Assembly (NCBI GenBank): GCA_022793565.1
Contig: JAAWDC010000018.1
Coordinates: 1 to 6,414 of the forward strand
Direction: 5' to 3'
Origin: Bacilli bacterium
GTDB taxonomy: Bacteria; Bacillota_I; Bacilli_A; RF39; UBA660
DNA length: 6,414 nt
This document shows, in pieces, positions 6,085 to 6,414 of this stretch; within the stretch, counting starts at the first letter, position 1; every line of letters begins with the position of its first letter. The position numbers and the translations under genes are program-made. The notes beneath the pieces are model-generated. The model was not told where the DNA came from and searched no databases. It saw nothing but the letters and a program-made list of their open reading frames with translations.

Positions 6085-6113
6085 ATTATAGCACAGCCCA
6101 TCTATGACGTCAA
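6085..6113 (-). promoter_or_regulatory. Sigma-A-type promoter of the 159-residue protein gene
   Basis: On the minus strand there is a -35 TTGACG (6113-6108), a 17-base spacer and a perfect -10 TATAAT (6090-6085) preceded by TGTGC, giving an extended -10. The -35 starts only seven bases after the Nudix stop codon, so no terminator fits between them. Transcription would start near 6078, leaving a leader of about 32 bases. The 13-base string TGTGCTATAATAA is identical to that in the 2400-2428 promoter. Confidence 0.87.
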
Positions 6114-6119
6114 AATATT

Positions 6120-6413
6120 TTACCGTTCTTGACTACAATTATAAACCAAACTAGCCTTTTGAAGTAACTGTCTTTCATCATCATGCGAAATTTTATCCAT
6201 AGCTTCATTAAGAGGGACAAAGCATACTTCAAAAACTTCATTTATTTGTGGAACAATATGATCTTTAATAGGTTCTCCTAAAAAGAAAATAACATCCTTC
6301 ATAACACCTTCCTTTGGAGAATAAGTAATCATTTCTCGAAAAGAATCTAAAATACGAACCTCTACTCCAGTTTCTTCAAACACCTCACGAAGTGCAGTTT
6401 CTTTCTCTGATTC
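6120..6413 (-). CDS. Nudix hydrolase, Ap4A hydrolase-like (3' part; start beyond the window)
   Basis: The frame enters from the right edge and ends at TAA 6120, leaving 97 visible residues. The first visible residues complete a Nudix box: Glu, seven residues (SEKETAL), REV, Phe, EE, Thr, GV, fitting E-x7-REU-x-EE-x-GU. These glutamates bind the divalent metal that catalyses hydrolysis of a nucleoside diphosphate linked to another group. The following stretch (SFREMITYSPKEGVMKDVIFFLGEP) and the C-terminal ISHDDERQLLQKASLVYN resemble asymmetrical bis(5'-nucleosyl)-tetraphosphatases, which cleave Ap4A. That assignment is from recalled family style and is less certain than the Nudix fold. An in-frame GTG at 6383 lies inside the Nudix box and cannot be the real start. 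The upstream Gly of the box and the true start are outside the window. Confidence 0.88.
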   Translation of the reverse strand, partial: ESEKETALREVFEETGVEVRILDSFREMITYSPKEGVMKDVIFFLGEPIKDHIVPQINEVFEVCFVPLNEAMDKISHDDERQLLQKASLVYNCSQER

Positions 6414-6414
6414 A

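Overview
The window is AT-rich and every supported gene reads on the minus strand, so transcription runs from the right edge to the left. Several things point to a low-GC Firmicute, probably a gut Bacilli or Erysipelotrichia-type lineage: AGAGGTG-type Shine-Dalgarno sites, TG-extended -10 promoters, an Obg with the C-terminal OCT domain, and an acyl-CoA ligase of the clostridial 'TGYxSxDKP' type. Tryptophan is read from TGG, and TAA, TAG and TGA all act as stops, so the standard bacterial code fits. The lineage call is inference from sequence style only.

In transcription order (right to left) the window holds: the 3' part of a Nudix hydrolase resembling Ap4A hydrolases (6120-6413); a strong promoter and an unrecognised 159-residue soluble protein (5567-6046); the ribosome-assembly GTPase Obg (4191-5465) with its own extended -10; a compact leader (about 4009-4173); a short 510-residue RelA/SpoT homologue (2459-3991); a textbook promoter and an AMP-forming acyl-CoA ligase (448-2349) closed by an intrinsic terminator (397-430); and the 5' end of a multi-spanning membrane protein cut by the left edge (1-351).

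The most interesting part is the leader and the gene after it. A near-consensus promoter (4145-4173) drives a 27-codon ORF with a strong ribosome binding site (4030-4113). The stop codon of this ORF lies in the loop of a 12-bp intrinsic terminator (4009-4048), which sits just before the RBS of the RelA/SpoT gene. This is the layout of a translation-sensitive attenuator. The RelA/SpoT protein has a complete HD hydrolase site. Its synthetase domain has lost the catalytic Glu of the ExQIRT motif (Gln350 instead) and other conserved residues, and the protein stops right after the TGS domain. It is therefore predicted to be a (p)ppGpp hydrolase only.

Taken together, a putative Ap4A hydrolase, the ppGpp-binding GTPase Obg and a ppGpp hydrolase sit side by side, suggesting a nucleotide-alarmone and ribosome-assembly neighbourhood. 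The 159-residue protein and the 27-residue peptide are the unexplained members. The acyl-CoA ligase and the membrane protein look like separate transcription units.
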